64,000 bases of DNA, taken from the NCBI RefSeq assembly GCF_963678635.1, contig NW_026970664.1, positions 47,001-111,000 of the forward strand, written 5' to 3'. Both the position numbers and the translations under genes were made by a program. Numbering within the stretch: the stretch's first letter is position 1; every line of letters begins with the position of its first letter. The notes under the pieces are model-generated. The model saw only the letters and a program-made list of their open reading frames with translations. It did no database searches and was not told where the DNA came from. Positions 1 through 12,553 of the stretch are shown one piece after another. Source of the DNA: Symsagittifera roscoffensis. Lineage: Eukaryota > Xenacoelomorpha > Acoela > Convolutidae.

Positions 1-2541
1 GTGGTGCTACAACTGGGTTCTAATCTATTTAAGAGATTTACTTGTGTTTTGTAATTCCTGATATTTGTTGTTCAATTGATTTGGAAAGTTTGCTCCAAAG
101 TATTCATTGATATTAAGCCTGGTGTTAACGTGTTGATGGGAGTAAAAATGTTTCTGGTATTGATGAGGTTGTATATGGGGAAATCTCTATTGGTTCATTA
201 AGAGATTTGGTTCGCCTTGATTAATTACATAGTTCATCCAATAGGGGAGTCTGTGTGGAGAAGTGAGGAGTTGAACGGGTTTCCGCTAATTTGATACAAA
301 AAATGGTGTTGAGCCTAGATAAACTGATGGAAGGTTGGGTGTTCTTTGTCGTGATATTGAACTTATAGATGGTGGTGTGCTTTGTTTAGTATTGCTTGAA
401 ATATTTGAGGGGTTTGATGAGGATATGTTGAATTGGACTCGTGGTGTTGTTAGCGTCCTAGTTCGTCGTGGGTGAATTATTTGTCTGTTGATGGTTGTAG
501 TTGGGCTTTGATTTTGTCTTGATGTCTTGTTCGATTAGGTTTTGTTGTAATGCTGGGTCAATATTAAATTTTGCTTGGTACTGCGGTTCCCTATATGTGC
601 ATGGGCTGGTGTTAATGTTTCTGACATTGGTGCATGCCTTTCTTCAAAAGTTTGTGGATTTTCTATGAAAAATATTCGAGGAGATGATTGTAGCTGGCTT
701 GATTGGCTTGTGGTAGGTGTTGACTGGGGATTCCTGGATGGGTTCGTAGACGGGGAATCTTTTATCGGGGAGGGTCAGCAATTTTGATTTTTGAACATAA
801 ATTTTTTCAATGGGCTGATTAAAATGAATGTCTTTAGTAATATTATCCAACAAGGGTTTCCATTAAAACTAATGCTAGACCAAATGCACATATGGCCGTC
901 TTGAAAAATTTGAAACGGGTCACGATAAGGGAAGCTATTAAATTTAGAAAAAAAAATTATCAAAAGTTATTTTTTATTCAGCAAGTCTTATAACATTTAG
1001 AATAAATGATTTTCATTATCGTACCTGGTTATGTTTTCAATGATTTGGGAAAGAGAAAGGTAGGTTTGGAGCATGGAATAAAAAATTAAAAATTGTACAA
1101 AAAGACTATGTTTATGATTATTATAAATTCTAAATTGTCGCTTTGTATAAAAAAGCAAAACACTTAAGATTTATGGTAAATTTGACTTAAAGATAAAAAG
1201 AAAAGTTCTAAGAAAGTGTTTGACTAACTTCAAATTGAGCATTTGAAAATTGATTTGCTTTCCAAATTCTTTTGAATTATTTTCAAAAAGGTTTCGATTT
1301 GGGTCGAACTGCTTATTGATTTTTGGTAAGTGGATTGGGAATGAAAAGGTTTGGGTGAAAGTAAATCAAGAGTTTTGGGTACAAGGTTTCTGATTCTTGT
1401 TTTTTTCACGTGATGATCAGGGTTTCTGTGAGGTAAGGGGTCTTCCGGTTGGGCTTTTTCTATGAATTTCGTTTTATTGAACTAATTTCGTATTTTTCTT
1501 CTGGTGATTTTTGGGTTCTGATTGTTGTCAATATTTTGATTTTTGTATTGATTGATAGACGTGGGTTGAATTTTTTATACGATTTTTGTTCAAGTTGTCA
1601 ATTATTAGGGTTTTGCTTAATTTGACCAGAAGATCTTTTAGTTCAAGGTGCATTTCTAGTTCAATTTGGATTTATGTCGGCTAATGATAACAGTGGCGTT
1701 GAATAAGGAATGAGATAATTTCAAGTGATCTGATTGGTTGGTTTTTTAATGATTTTTTTCCTGAGAAAAAAAAAATGAAAATTGGAGAAAAGGTATTGAA
1801 AAATGTCGATTTAAGCTTTTTGTGCAAACGTTTGGTGATGAATAAATTTTTGGAAGAAATTTGGGAGTATAACAACTCATTAGAAATTTGTTGGAATTCT
1901 ACTCTCTTTATTATTGTAGACTGGGGGATAAAAAATTATTTTAATTTTTCATTGGTTGATGCCGAAGTCGAAAAGTTTGATGTCCTTTATCTCAGGATTA
2001 AAAATTGGTCTGGTAAATTTGGAATTGTTCTTTGTTTTGTAGCGGGATTTTTGAGATCTATTTCTGATAATCTTTGTATTAATTTGAAGGATGATTGGGT
2101 TTTTCCATGATTTGATTTGGTATTTTCCTAATGTGTCGTACCTTTTTTGAAATTAATTTCTGATTTGTGAAATTTAGGAATACAATTGTTACAATTTTGA
2201 GATCTGAAATTGGTGTAAAGTGTGAGTTTCTTTGGGACTAAACGTTAAGTATTTGTACTAGTTTCCTTGCTATTTTTTGATATATTTCCTTGTAATTTTT
2301 TTTGTTTCTGTGTAAAATCTTTTCTACATGGGTGCCGGAAGCTATTTTCAAACTTTGTGCGTGATGAAGATGAAAATGATCTTCATCATGAGTATGGAAT
2401 GACAATTATATTAAATAGAGTCTTTGATTGGTTGGCAATATCCCTGTGCATTTTTTGAGGAATTTGCCATGACATCGACGGTTTTTTTTCTGATTTCATA
2501 AAGACCTTTTTGAACAAGTCGCAGCTTTTTGAAATTGCTGT
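1..2541 (-). other. 3' part of element D, mostly unrecognisable
   Basis: Minus-strand translation shows only short open pieces. The piece at 853-644 starts near IHF and faintly resembles the post-GPY region of element C near 14.65 kb (IHFLSRNNK), which would be the correct order for D. Nothing else between 854 and 2541 can be assigned. Plus-strand frames such as 1775-2110 look like shadows of A/C-rich coding on the other strand. Confidence 0.3.
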
Positions 2542-2838
2542 TTAAATTATGAAGTTTGGAATTAAAACAAATGTTCCTTTTTTTAGATTTGATGCTGGTG
2601 TAAAACGTGAATTTGTTTGAGACTGAATAATTTGTATTTGTAACAATCTCTCTTCAATGTTTTGATAAATTTCGTTGTGTTTTTTATCTTTGATTAAAAA
2701 CCTGTATGTAGGGGTTCCAGAGGCTAATCGTATTATTTGTGAGTGATGAAAATGATCTTCATGATGTGTGTAAAGTGGTAGGTTATAAAACATTAAATTA
2801 TGAATTTTCGTTTTCACTTTCGTAATCTGTGCTATCAT
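2542..2838 (-). pseudogene. Post-integrase (GPY/F-side) fragment of element D
   Basis: This 98-codon open piece contains RLASGTPTYRFLIKDKK followed by a stretch ending FTPASNLKKG. Element C near 13.93-14.12 kb has the matching block KLASGTHTEWILNKEKE, then a broken equivalent of the second stretch, just before its GPY motif. The piece is thus the region between the integrase core and the GPY/F module of the same family. It lies only about 0.6 kb past the gag remains of D, against 4.7 kb in C, which marks the internal deletion of pol in D. Confidence 0.5.
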
Positions 2839-3414
2839 AGTGCATATGATTTAGTTGCTTCTATCTTTTCCTGGTGGGTCTGGAATTGTTCCACTTGTAG
2901 TTTGTTATTGATTTTTACCGATGATTTTTAGGTTTGATACTTCTATAGTTATGATTACTACTCCGATGTGGTGATTCAGAATAAATTATTGATCGATTTT
3001 GGTAGCTCTTCTGAAAAGATCTAGAAAGTGCAGGAAATCTGTTGTTAAAGTTTTTTTATATGATCTGTTATTTGAGAAATTTCTTTTTCGATTATGTGAA
3101 TAATTCCGATTGCGTTTCTTTGATTAATTTCTTTATCGGCCGTTTGAAAAATATCAGTTTCGATTATTTGAAGGTGATTGATTTCTATATTAAAAAGAAC
3201 AATTACTATATCTAAATTGTGAGTTATGTTGTGATTTTTGTCTAGTTGAAGATCGTCCCAAAAATTTTTTGGAGTATGGTGATTGTGGTCTGCTAGTACT
3301 ATAGATGGGTAGGAGTGTTTTTTTTTTTTCATTTTTTGGTAAAAAGTTTTATTTGGTTCTTTTTTTGGTGACCGATTTGATTTATCTCATTGTTTTTGTC
3401 TGCATTCCTTGATG

Positions 3415-3672
3415 CTACGACCATACTGCGGCAATAATTACACAATTTCTTGATTGAGTTTTATTTGAAAAATTAGGTTCTTTATTTTTAGGACTTGAGT
3501 GGTTTTTTGCTGAATCATTATCGGAGTCTTGGATCTTGTTTGTATGTGAAGCAGTTGTCTGAATATTATTCATATTTTGTGATTTCAAATTATCTGTTTC
3601 TTCCAGCTTTTTTGTGATTTCCGCTGGTTTTGGGTTTTCTACGAGCTTGTGGAAATGTATGTCTGTTTGCAA
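3415..3672 (-). pseudogene. gag C-terminal fragment of element D
   Basis: This open piece of 85 codons contains AEITKKLEETDNLKSQ, then a polar Asn/Ser/Lys-rich stretch. In C the same block (AEITMK) lies at about 9.2 kb, after the capsid-like segment. The polar run is where a zinc knuckle would follow, but none is intact. It is a broken piece of Gag with no independent function implied. Confidence 0.45.
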
Positions 3673-3959
3673 AATGATGAGGTATGCGAAACTCTTATTT
3701 TTATTGCTATTTTTCTTAAATTAGGTGTTGTGGTCATCAGTAAAATTTTGTCAATTTTGTATTTTTATAACCGTTTGTACTCAGAGAGTATGCTTTTTGT
3801 GCCAGAGTTTCTAGTCTTACAGCGAGTAGTTTTTTGTAGTTTCGTCTGGGAGTCTGCGAAATTCATTGCATGAAACTCCTTGATGTTGTTTGTTTCTTTC
3901 AGAGTCAAACTTTCAGTTTCTTGTGTAAAATTGTTTCCGATCGGATACGATTTCTATGA

Positions 3960-4208
3960 TTAATTTTGAAAACCATTAGACTGAGCAGCAGCGTCGAGTG
4001 TAATTTGTAATAGTACTGTACACATATGATTCCAATTTTGGCGAAGTGGTGTGTTTATAGGTTTTGGACTTATGTTTAATTTTAGATTAGCTGTGACAGG
4101 AGTTAAACAACCTTGTACTGCGTTTTCAAGATTTTTTTTCTGTGAAAACCAAAACTGGTTCATTGATGTTTTCGATGATCCACCAATGAGGTTTAGATTC
4201 GTTGTCAT
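3960..4208 (-). pseudogene. gag capsid-like fragment of element D
   Basis: The 82-codon piece holds PKPINTPLRQNWNHM and then LLQITLDAAAQSN. Element C at 8.75-8.87 kb has PEPIKIPVHQNWRF and LIQTTFDGAAQKQ in the same spacing. This is the clearest proof that D and C are copies of one family in opposite orientations. The segment belongs to the structural Gag precursor. Frames are broken on both sides. Confidence 0.55.
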
Positions 4209-5072
4209 TTGGAGTGATTCTGCTGTATTTCGTTTTTGTGTTAAGTTTGTGCGGTACTTTTTAGTAATTTCATGTTGTTGTTAATAAAAGTGTAGTGGAA
4301 TTTCATTTCTCGGTGAATCGAGTTGGTAACCTTAAAAACTCAGTTGATATTGTGGTTTTATGTTAATCACTGATTTTACAAAGTTTTGTTTTGTAGGGTA
4401 TTGCCGTTTTGTTTGTCGTGGCTTTGAAGGTTCATTTAATGTTCACAATTTTCTGGTAGAAAAATATCATCTTGTTGATCTATGTCAATCCATTTGTATT
4501 TTCGGTGATTAGTATTGTACTGTTGTTGATTTGAATTAAAGTACTCTACATCTTCTGAGTAGTCTGGTTGATTTCTAATGAACTATCTAATATTTGATTT
4601 GTTTTCTGTTGAAAAAACGGATAATTCTTATTGCTAATTGTCTCAGATTTTCTCTTATCAGGGAAACATACAGATTCAGACATCGGATTTTTAGCTCTTG
4701 GCTGAGTTTATTTATGTTCCTGAGATTGGTTTGTGTGGCAATAAGTTGTCGTGCCAGTGGATTGCTAGCTGATATTAATATTTGTAGAAACAATTGTAAT
4801 TATGGTTTGCGAAATTGCTTCAACTTATATGTTTTGGTTTGTTAAATGGATGTTTTTAGATAGTTGTCTATAGGTTTGAAAATCCATTTGTGGGTATTTT
4901 GGAATGACTGATAGTTTAACTGTTTATTTGGTTGTTGTAAGGTGGACAGGAATATTGTTTTTGTTCTGTGGTGTGTAATCGTTGGATATATAGGCGAAAC
5001 AATTGGTTTCGTTGTTGTGAGTATTGTTTCAACAATTTCTTTGCATACAAATTGCGATCAAGTCTGGATATC

Positions 5073-5267
5073 TTATTGTGTCCATTTCGTAGTTCCGTTC
5101 AAATTTTCTTGTATATTTATGATTGTCGAGTTTAGACTGCTATTAAAATCCGTATCATTAAATCTTGTTACGTAATTTAAGGGTGTGGTATCGGTTGTTA
5201 ATGGAGTTTGTTTTAAATAATCTCTATGTACTGAGATGCTTGCAATTGTTGCACTTGGTTTATACAT
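5073..5267 (-). pseudogene. gag fragment of element D next to the C insertion
   Basis: The 64-codon piece includes HRDYLKQTPLTTDTTP and SSLNSTIINIQ. Element C at 7.60-7.73 kb encodes HIYLRVTSLTTDTPP and NSLNSTLEKHR, an obvious match. The piece stops within about 20 bp of the C LTR at 5284. The preceding part of this gag lies beyond the other end of C, at 61.6 kb and above, so this is the D-side edge of the split gene. Confidence 0.55.
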
Positions 5268-5283
5268 GTGGTATTTGAACCAG

Positions 5284-5642
5284 TTAAAAACTAGTATTTT
5301 TTTCGATTTTTATAATTGATAAAACTATCCCTGTAAAACTTTTCTAAATAACCAACCCTGATTCATAACTGAAACTTACTATATTTTGCATAGCTGAAAC
5401 TATTCATAATTCGAGCAACAGAACAGAACAAATATAACTTAGCAGTTAGTCGTTCTCCTTCAGAACAGTTCCTGATACCTTATTTCGCAAATACCAGTAT
5501 ACACTAGATTTATTGAGTCTTGAAGATATAAGAGTCAGACTAAGATCGGTATTAGACTGAGAAGTTGCACGAATCTATCCGACCGAAAAGAAGATCCAGC
5601 CTTATCTGAAATTACTCTATGAGTGAGCCACCCGCACATAAT
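5284..5642 (+). repeat. Left LTR of element C
   Basis: About 350 bp here match 61205-61555 in the same orientation, roughly 80% identical with small indels. Shared stretches include CCAGTATACACTAGAT and CTGAAATTACTCTATGAG. The position fits an LTR pair: the left copy precedes the gag of C and the right copy closes it, with D sequence outside both. I could not fix the exact ends by TG...CA, and I see no clean target duplication, so edges are good to about 10 bp. Confidence 0.55.
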
Positions 5643-6799
5643 TTCATCTGGTGCGACCAAGTGTTTCGAACAAAGACCTCAACAAATTTAGATTTAGCAA
5701 TGTCAAAAAAGACATAAGAGTTAAGATCCAAACACATAACGCAAAAATTTTTGAGAAGTAAACCAACGATTATTTAAGCTTACACCAGGTCAAAATCAGA
5801 ATAACGGACCGAGCCGAGCCTTTGCATCATGAAACGAAAAAGCAGAATACAACGACTACTTCTCTTCAAAATTATCAATGCAGTAAATTTTGATTCACTA
5901 ACATCAAATAATTTACTTGGAGCATTAAGACTCGTTTCCAAGCCATATACCTCTGAATACTGCATATCCAATAATAAATAAAATATTTACGACTGATATA
6001 AAGATACAAATGTCGTTCATTTCCAACAAATCTGCAGTAAAGTTGTTACTTTTGGAAATTTAAAGATTAATTGAATAAAAAATACAAAAAATTAGTAAAT
6101 CAATTTAACGTTAGCTTTAATAATTTTATTAAAATACTCCCTTGCTTCTAAAGGACTCATATCTTAATGGTTTCACAGGTTAATTTTCTTTGTTTCTTCA
6201 TCTAAACTATAACCACAATCACTCAGAAATTGAAAACTATTTAATCTACAACTTTCAAATCGGTCTTTTCTTAAATTTATAATCTTTTTTAAATCTTAAA
6301 CCTTTAACCTAAATATAGCCAAGGCCTTTCCTTGTTGCGTAAAAACCATAAAAATTTTTTGAACGGGATCCTCAAGGCTATCCATGAATCTTTTATTTTA
6401 AACCTAATTCTAAGTTTTAATTCGTTTAAAAAATTTTAATTATCAAGCCTTTCTTTGGATCAGTTAGAACAACTTTGTTATCTTCATCTCTTGATAAAAA
6501 ATATCTAATGACCTCAAACGTCGATTCACTCCCCAATCTTTATCAAAGACCCAGGACTAATATAATTTTAAAAAAATCTAGCAATATAATTAGGATAAAC
6601 AGTGAAGAACTTCGGTTACTCATTTTTCACTTTAGCCCCTCCTCTTAATTGACCCAGTCTTGAACATATCCAAAAGTGGTAAGCTTTAAAATAGTATCTA
6701 AAGATCTACCTGTGTTTTAAATATACCTTTTGCGGATTGACCTGCAATTCTCCAACATTCGATCACAAATCAAAACTCTTTATAAGATTAATGAATTTT
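5643..6799 (+). other. Leader of element C; inverted match at the far right end
   Basis: No gene seen. Several blocks recur in reverse complement in 61.6-63.6 kb: about 5790-5875 with 63450-63530 (TTTCGTTTCATGATG and neighbours), 6365-6440 with 63035-63110, and 6500-6660 with 62790-62985. These are the leader of the sister element D in the opposite orientation. The spacing shows indels, with the right copy longer between the blocks matching 6665 and 6960. Confidence 0.45.
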
Positions 6800-6819
6800 T
6801 TCTTAATAAAAAAATTAAT

Positions 6820-7260
6820 CATCGAGAGAGTATAAAATCATTCTTGAGAATTGATGTACTCTCTTTCCAACCCATCTACACTCAACAACCTTAGCCCATT
6901 TTAATCCTTCCCTTTGTCATTTACTCACAAAGCGGTTCTGTTAGAGGACAAGTACATTTTTGCCATAATCTAATCGCAAATTTGTTGGAAAAAAATTTAG
7001 CCCTTGTAAACAAGAAATTTCTGAAGTAAAAATCAAAACATCACTATTTATCAGGCATCAATAAAATCACTTTACCTTACGGCATTTTACTATCGAAATT
7101 CAACCACTACAATTATCGAATCAAACACCACACAGAATACAAACAGATGATATAGAATTAGACTTCTCAAAAAAAATTTCACAGAATATATCAAAAAAGG
7201 TCAACGTCAAAACTCACGAAGAGCAAACTCAATTTTGACATATTATTTGTTTCCACCATT
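6820..7260 (+). pseudogene. gag N-terminal fragment of element C
   Basis: Broken frames here read ELMYSLSNPSTLNNLSPF and later SKFNHYNYRIKHH. The D copy at 62640-61600 on the minus strand reads ELLYSHPIPSLHDNLTLR and SKFYHQIHPITHH in the same order. This is the N-terminal part of the Gag precursor. C has lost about 500 bp relative to D in this region and carries several stops. Recognition rests on the D comparison, not on a known domain. Confidence 0.4.
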
Positions 7261-7541
7261 TAGAGCTATGCTTCTATATTAGAAACAAATAAAACCTTTT
7301 ATGTATCGCCACCTCAAACATCTTGACAATCAATAGTAAATAGAGATAAAAAACTTTTCTTACGATTTCTACAAGGAACTCGTGAAACTCACTGACAATG
7401 AAACATCAAAAAAATTGATCTACAAAGAACCCTACCATGGTGCATTATTGATTTTTTTCAACAAAACAATTTAGAACTTAAAAAAAATTTTCGACAACAA
7501 ACAAACGATGAAACAATGTTGGCAGACGAAAGAGATTATAT

Positions 7542-7796
7542 ATGGGTCTGATAGATGATTTTTTAACATCTCAAATGATAAATGAAGTGCAGCAAGTGCC
7601 ACTATTTCCGTACACACACATATATTTAAGAGTAACTTCACTCACAACTGACACCCCACCTTTTATTTACAATGCAATATTTAATGCTAGAACAAGCATC
7701 AATAGCCTAAATTCAACATTAGAAAAACACAGGAAACCCTTAACGGAACTAAGAACTGAACAAAACAAGAGATTTAAAAGCCAACACATTTTGTAA
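7542..7796 (+). pseudogene. gag fragment of element C
   Basis: An 84-codon open piece containing VTSLTTDTPPFIYN and INSLNSTLEKHRK, matching D at 5267-5073. It ends in a basic stretch before a stop at 7794. It is part of the Gag precursor between the N-terminal segment and the Gln/Asn-rich part. The apparent start codon is probably internal to the original frame. Confidence 0.45.
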
Positions 7797-7808
7797 AGGA
7801 GGAAATAG

Positions 7809-8616
7809 TTGAAACACTACCTAAAACAACACAACAAAGTGTTTTCCCTGTTCGTTCAACGCTTACACAACCACTTTATTCCTTTCACACAAACAACATT
7901 ACAATCAAAAATTAAAACATCTGTTAACCTCAAACACTTGCATATGGATTACCACATACACCAACAACCAAAAACCGACAATCAGATTAAAAAAAACAGG
8001 CAAACGCCAATAACTTTGCTAATCATAGCTATCAGTTTTTCACAAATAACAATAGTAGCAACCCCATAACAAAACCGATTTCTCAAACAAAAAATCAACT
8101 TAAGAACATAAATAAACCAATCACAAATCAAAATGAATATGTCAATCAATAGTTGTTAAATGATAAACAAAAGACCCCGACTGACTGCACCAAAAATTAT
8201 CACTTTTTTCAACAAAATTAAAACCCAACTAACAAACCATTCACAAGAAGCCAACCACACTTTTCTGAAGATGAAATTTACTTCAATCAAAATCAACAAC
8301 TATATAACCATAACCAAGGGAATGATCACTGGAATAATATAGATCAAGCAATCAAGCAGATAATATTTTTCAACCAGATATTTTCGAACCTTGCATGAAT
8401 CCTCAACAACCACGACAATCACAAAAACAATTTTCTCAAAGACAAAATCAGGCCCAGCCTAGTAATAAAATACCATCAAACACTCAAATCATACAAACAC
8501 TCAAGGTTACAAACCGAATCAATGAGAAACTAAATCCCATTGCCATACTACATACAACAACACGAAATCACAAAAAACCAACTTACAAATTTTACGCAAA
8601 AACAAACACAGCATAA
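7809..8616 (+). pseudogene. Gln/Asn-rich gag linker of element C, broken
   Basis: Three short open pieces (7809-8069, 8160-8342, 8395-8616) encode polar, Gln-, Asn- and Thr-rich sequence such as MNPQQPRQSQKQFSQRQ. Stops separate them. This looks like a low-complexity linker between the N-terminal and capsid-like parts of Gag. The assignment is by position; I do not recognise a domain. Confidence 0.35.
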
Positions 8617-8680
8617 ACACTACAAATGACAATGAATCCATACCTTAAGGGTGGATCATCCATAACATCCATAAACCACT

Positions 8681-9290
8681 TATGAGGTTTACAGGAACAT
8701 ATCCTGAATACTCAGCAGAAGACTATTTAAATGCTGCTACAGCCAATTTATTCTTACATATAGGCCCAGAGCCTATAAAGATACCTGTACATCAAAATTG
8801 GAGATTTTGACATTCAGCATTAATCCAAACCACATTCGATGGCGCAGCTCAAAAACAGTTTTCTGTTTTCCTTATAGATATTCAATCCGACTGGAAACAA
8901 TTTACACAAAAAATTTCAAAATATTTGACTCCGAACGAAACGATCAACATCAAAGACGTTTATTGAACGAAAAATGTAGACTCCCGAATGAATTAATAAA
9001 ACAACTCGCAGTAAAAGTCGGAACTGTACTATGAAAAACTTAATCTCTTAGTACGTATGGTTACAAAAAAACGAAATTGACAGAAATTCTAATGATGACT
9101 TTAATACCACAATTACGAAAAATTGCAGTAAAAAAGGTAGCATCACATCCATCATCAATCCGAGAACCCAATATAGATTTTCGAAAATTAATAGACAAAA
9201 TAGAACAAGCTGAAATCACAATGAAATAGGAGGAAACAGAAAACTTAAAAATACAATTGTAAATAATGTTCAAACAACAATTTCAAACAA
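8681..9290 (+). pseudogene. gag capsid-like fragment of element C
   Basis: Frames here read YPEYSAEDYLNAATANLFL, PEPIKIPVHQNW, IQTTFDGAAQK and DIQSDWKQFTQKISK. The string F..DYL..A......G..P...P....W followed by A...A..W...L....W..F...F is the pattern of a retroelement Gag capsid. The block at 9180-9230 (AEITMK) continues it. D has the same segment at 4208-3960. In-frame stops, for example after NWRF near 8808, show it is dead. Confidence 0.5.
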
Positions 9291-9399
9291 CATTAATACT
9301 ATCTAAAAATCTGACAACGAATTAGCGGAAAAAATTACTCAAATCATAAACGTCAATAAAAATAAATCAAAATTTCAAAAGCAAACCATCATTCAAAAG

Positions 9400-9810
9400 T
9401 TGGTGTAAAATTAGTCGTATATTTGGACATAGCAATGCAGAAGGAGGGCAAAGAGAACAAATTGTTTTAAATAGGTCACCAAAACACAAAGAACCAAGAA
9501 AATCTTTTTATCAATACAAGAAAGAAGATCCAAAAATGACGAGTAAAAACACTCAATTTAATAGTAGCTCAGTGAAGCCACTCCCAAAAGGCTATAGTAA
9601 TAACTGATCACAATCCTCTTAATTTAATAATATTCGAAAAAAATCTCCAGAACGACAAAATTATGAAAATTTTTCACAAATTAGATATAGCAGATCAAAT
9701 AGTCAAAACAAACAGTATCAAAATTAGATACGCTAGATCAAACTCAGATAGAAGTAATTACTCAAATTATAACAGAAATTGCTCATATTCAAGCCCTCGA
9801 AACAGATAGT
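9400..9810 (+). pseudogene. Nucleocapsid-like Arg/Ser-rich tail of gag, element C
   Basis: Broken frames give FGHSNAEGGQREQ and then SPERQNYENFSQ and RYSRSNSQNKQYQ. The first looks like a ruined CCHC zinc knuckle with the His left and cysteines lost. The second is an Arg/Ser/Asn-rich tail of the type that binds RNA in Gag proteins. There are several stops. Confidence 0.4.
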
Positions 9811-10199
9811 ATTCCCTTGACCAATTCTAAATATCAAAACAGATCAAGAAACTTTTCTTAGTCACCGCATCGAAATAATTCACAATATTTAAAGAAAAAA
9901 ATCAAAACTACGGAAGTATTACACTAAACCATTACGGACAAATCAATCAAAGCCCAGACCCTCCAGGTACTGACAATACAGAAACTTCAGAGCTACAAGT
10001 AAACCGCATACACTGTGGAAGCACAGATGATGAAAGCAATACAGAAAACACACTCATTATTTTTTTGCCTAAAATAGAACAGGAATAAGAAACAGCAATG
10101 AATCGAATTATTACAAAACGACTTTATCAGTTTTAGGAACAAATTAACAATCAAGGTACCACAAACTACTGTCCACATATAATTGGAAATAACTCAAGC

Positions 10200-10484
10200 A
10201 TGAAAAACGCATACCAGAAAACAACAATTAAAGTATCACAGCCTAAACAGGAAGTTTGGATAATTCTACTACTCTTGGAAAGCCCAAAAAAAGAAAAATT
10301 TTCCACACCATATCTTGAAACAGTAAATTTCGAACAAATATGTCACATAACAGACTTTGAACACAACATGGTTGGAATCCCATGTATTACTAAATCTATC
10401 CCAAGTATAAACATCCTAGACAGTGTATTGCAAATAAAAGACAAAAACACAAAACTCGAAATGACATTCATAACCTTCTTCTAA
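10200..10484 (+). pseudogene. Open piece between gag and RT of element C, unrecognised
   Basis: A 94-codon open piece starting at ATG 10200. It lies where a protease would be expected, but I see no D-T/S-G motif in this or neighbouring frames. Stops flank it on both sides. Either the protease lies in the broken frames at 10.5-10.7 kb or it is lost. No function assigned. Confidence 0.3.
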
Positions 10485-10772
10485 ATTTGAAACAAACATT
10501 CTTCTGTTTTTTAAAATTTTACCCATATATAACCAAAAAGAAAACATTTAAAACCACTAACAGGGCGTGCATATGACTTTTCTATCAACCAGGTTCACCA
10601 ATATAACAACGATCAAAACACTCAGAAACTATGCATGTCTGACCGTGAAATCAAACCAACCTTTTTAGAGTAACGATTTTATCTATCCAATAGCCTAAAA
10701 ATTTAAAGACAGATACCATATCTTTATGTTTGTATAATAACTCGCCTTACAAAAATATATTTTTTAGAACTT

Positions 10773-11900
10773 TTGGAATATTGTAAATCAAATGCAAAAT
10801 TTTACAATACACAAGAAAGAGCATACAGAGTAAATTTAATCTTAGAAATATTAGATACTTGTCAATCAACAATCCTTAATGAAGAATTACCCATTATTAA
10901 AAATACAACTGAATCAAAAAGAAACACAGCTCAATTCACAAAAACTTCCTTTTTTAAACCAAAGTTTGAAATCTCAAATTATACAGATGAACAATCACAA
11001 TTTCTGACAATGTATAATTTTCAACTTTCTCAAATTAACCAGCAAGAATTTGAACAATTAGCAGAATTACTTTAAAAAAACCCATGGTGATTTTGGAAAA
11101 ATTCATTCACCACTGCACCTTCATCTGAAACCGGACAACGTGCAAGTTAAGTCAAAAAACAACGTGCAAATAAATTACCAATACATTTGCAAGTTAAAGT
11201 GAACAGAATTTTAGAAACTCTCGAACATCATGAAATTATATCACCAGTGAACAAAGAACAAGAACCCAAAAAAAAACACATTTATTTGCCCAGTAATTTT
11301 TCTTTCTAAAGGAGAATTGCTTAATATTGTTTTGGAAGCACGATACTATTGGTAAAATAAAATGCAACTGGCCCATAAAACCAATACAAGTAAAATTATA
11401 TGGACAGTTTTATACCACCTCCGATATGAATAGTGCATACAATCAAATGCCATTAGATGAACGATCACGTCGACTCACACAATTCATTATTGGAAATTGA
11501 CACCACGAATGTACTAGATTATTCCTATGGTATATCCATAAGACCATCAGCTTTTTTTTGCAATTATGGGTAAAAGTTTGTTCCTTTAAATCTCAGCAAT
11601 AACGTCATTACATATATAGACGATCTTTTTATACAAACACAAAGAAAGGAAGAAACGTTGAGAGTTGTAGATGAATACCACCGAATCTTGCAAAAAGAAA
11701 ACAGCCCGTGATAATTCAAATTTTTTCCTAACCCGTGTAGAGTTCCTTGAACATATTCTTACAGGTACTGCAATAAAACTTTTACATTCCGATTAGCTGC
11801 AATTTTAAGACTCCAACCACCATCAAATGAAAAGAAAATCCAAAAACTTCTTGGAATGCTAAGCTTCTTAAGCAAATAAATTTATAAAATGCAACTATAT
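10773..11900 (+). pseudogene. Reverse transcriptase fragment of element C
   Basis: The open piece 10773-11075 precedes RT. RT motifs follow in shifting frames: DMNSAYNQMPL near 11423-11455 carries the first catalytic Asp, and YIDD is encoded at 11613-11624, followed by LFIQTQRKEET and a later EHILTG block. The order and spacing are those of a Ty3/gypsy RT. Many stops and at least three frame changes make it non-functional. The catalytic YIDD itself is intact. Confidence 0.65.
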
Positions 11901-11929
11901 CTCAGACTATTTTTTATTATTCTTCGTTA

Positions 11930-12553
11930 ACACAATAATTTTGAATGAGCTTTAGAACATAAAAAACGCTTCGATGAAATTGAAACACTTCTCACAGAAA
12001 AAAATTTAATTTACAATTCTATAATCAAACTAACCATTCTGCGCTATGTGCGATGCTTCCAATTTTAGAGATAGCGCTATATTTTTACAATCACATCAAG
12101 GCACAATTTGAATGAAAGTTATATATCAGCAAAATTAAGACTTTTTACACAAGCAGAATTGAACTCAGACACTCCACACATATGAGAAAATGTACAGCCA
12201 TAATAGATACATTAAAAGAATATGAGTTTCTAATTATTGGATTGAAACATCCAACAGTGTCTTTACAGATCATAAACCTCTAAATTTTCTTTTCACACAG
12301 AAATCTAATCCAAACCATAGAATAAAAAATTTATAGATTTCAGCTTATTTTAATGAAACTTCCAAACCTACATAAAGTTTGGACAGCAAGCAAAAACCTT
12401 GCTTTGCCAGATATACTTAGTCAAAACACACCATCTGAAATATTTACAACTGTACAACGACAAACAACTGTAGAATTACCACAAAATATAAAATTTGTTC
12501 TCACAAAAGACGAAGCATCACCACGATTAGAATTTAAATTAAAATGCAAGTAG
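11930..12553 (+). pseudogene. RNase H fragment of element C
   Basis: CDASNF near 12049 and FTDHKPLNFLF near 12262 are the two Asp-bearing motifs of a Ty3/gypsy RNase H. The open piece 12353-12553 starts KLPNLHKVWTASKNLALPDILSQ, the usual end of this domain. Stops lie between them. It would have degraded the RNA strand of the RNA/DNA hybrid in reverse transcription. Confidence 0.6.

Larger units (their letters stand above)
1..5283 (-). mobile_element. Element D, left part: decayed Ty3/gypsy-type retroelement
   Basis: This T/G-rich stretch reads as a decayed retroelement on the minus strand. Translated pieces at 5267-5073, 4208-3960, 3672-3415 and 2838-2542 are similar, in the same order, to pieces of element C at about 7.6, 8.7, 9.2 and 13.9 kb, so D and C belong to one family. 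The RT, RNase H and integrase core of C (10.7-13.7 kb) have no counterpart: D passes from the end of gag at 3.4 kb to the post-integrase region at 2.8 kb. D is therefore an internally deleted copy. Its gag continues on the far side of element C at 61.6-62.7 kb. Stops and frameshifts occur throughout. Confidence 0.6.

Noticed and set aside
1-5283. Plus-strand host genes in the T/G-rich left end
   Set aside because: Only short frames without domains; the minus strand matches gag pieces of element C.
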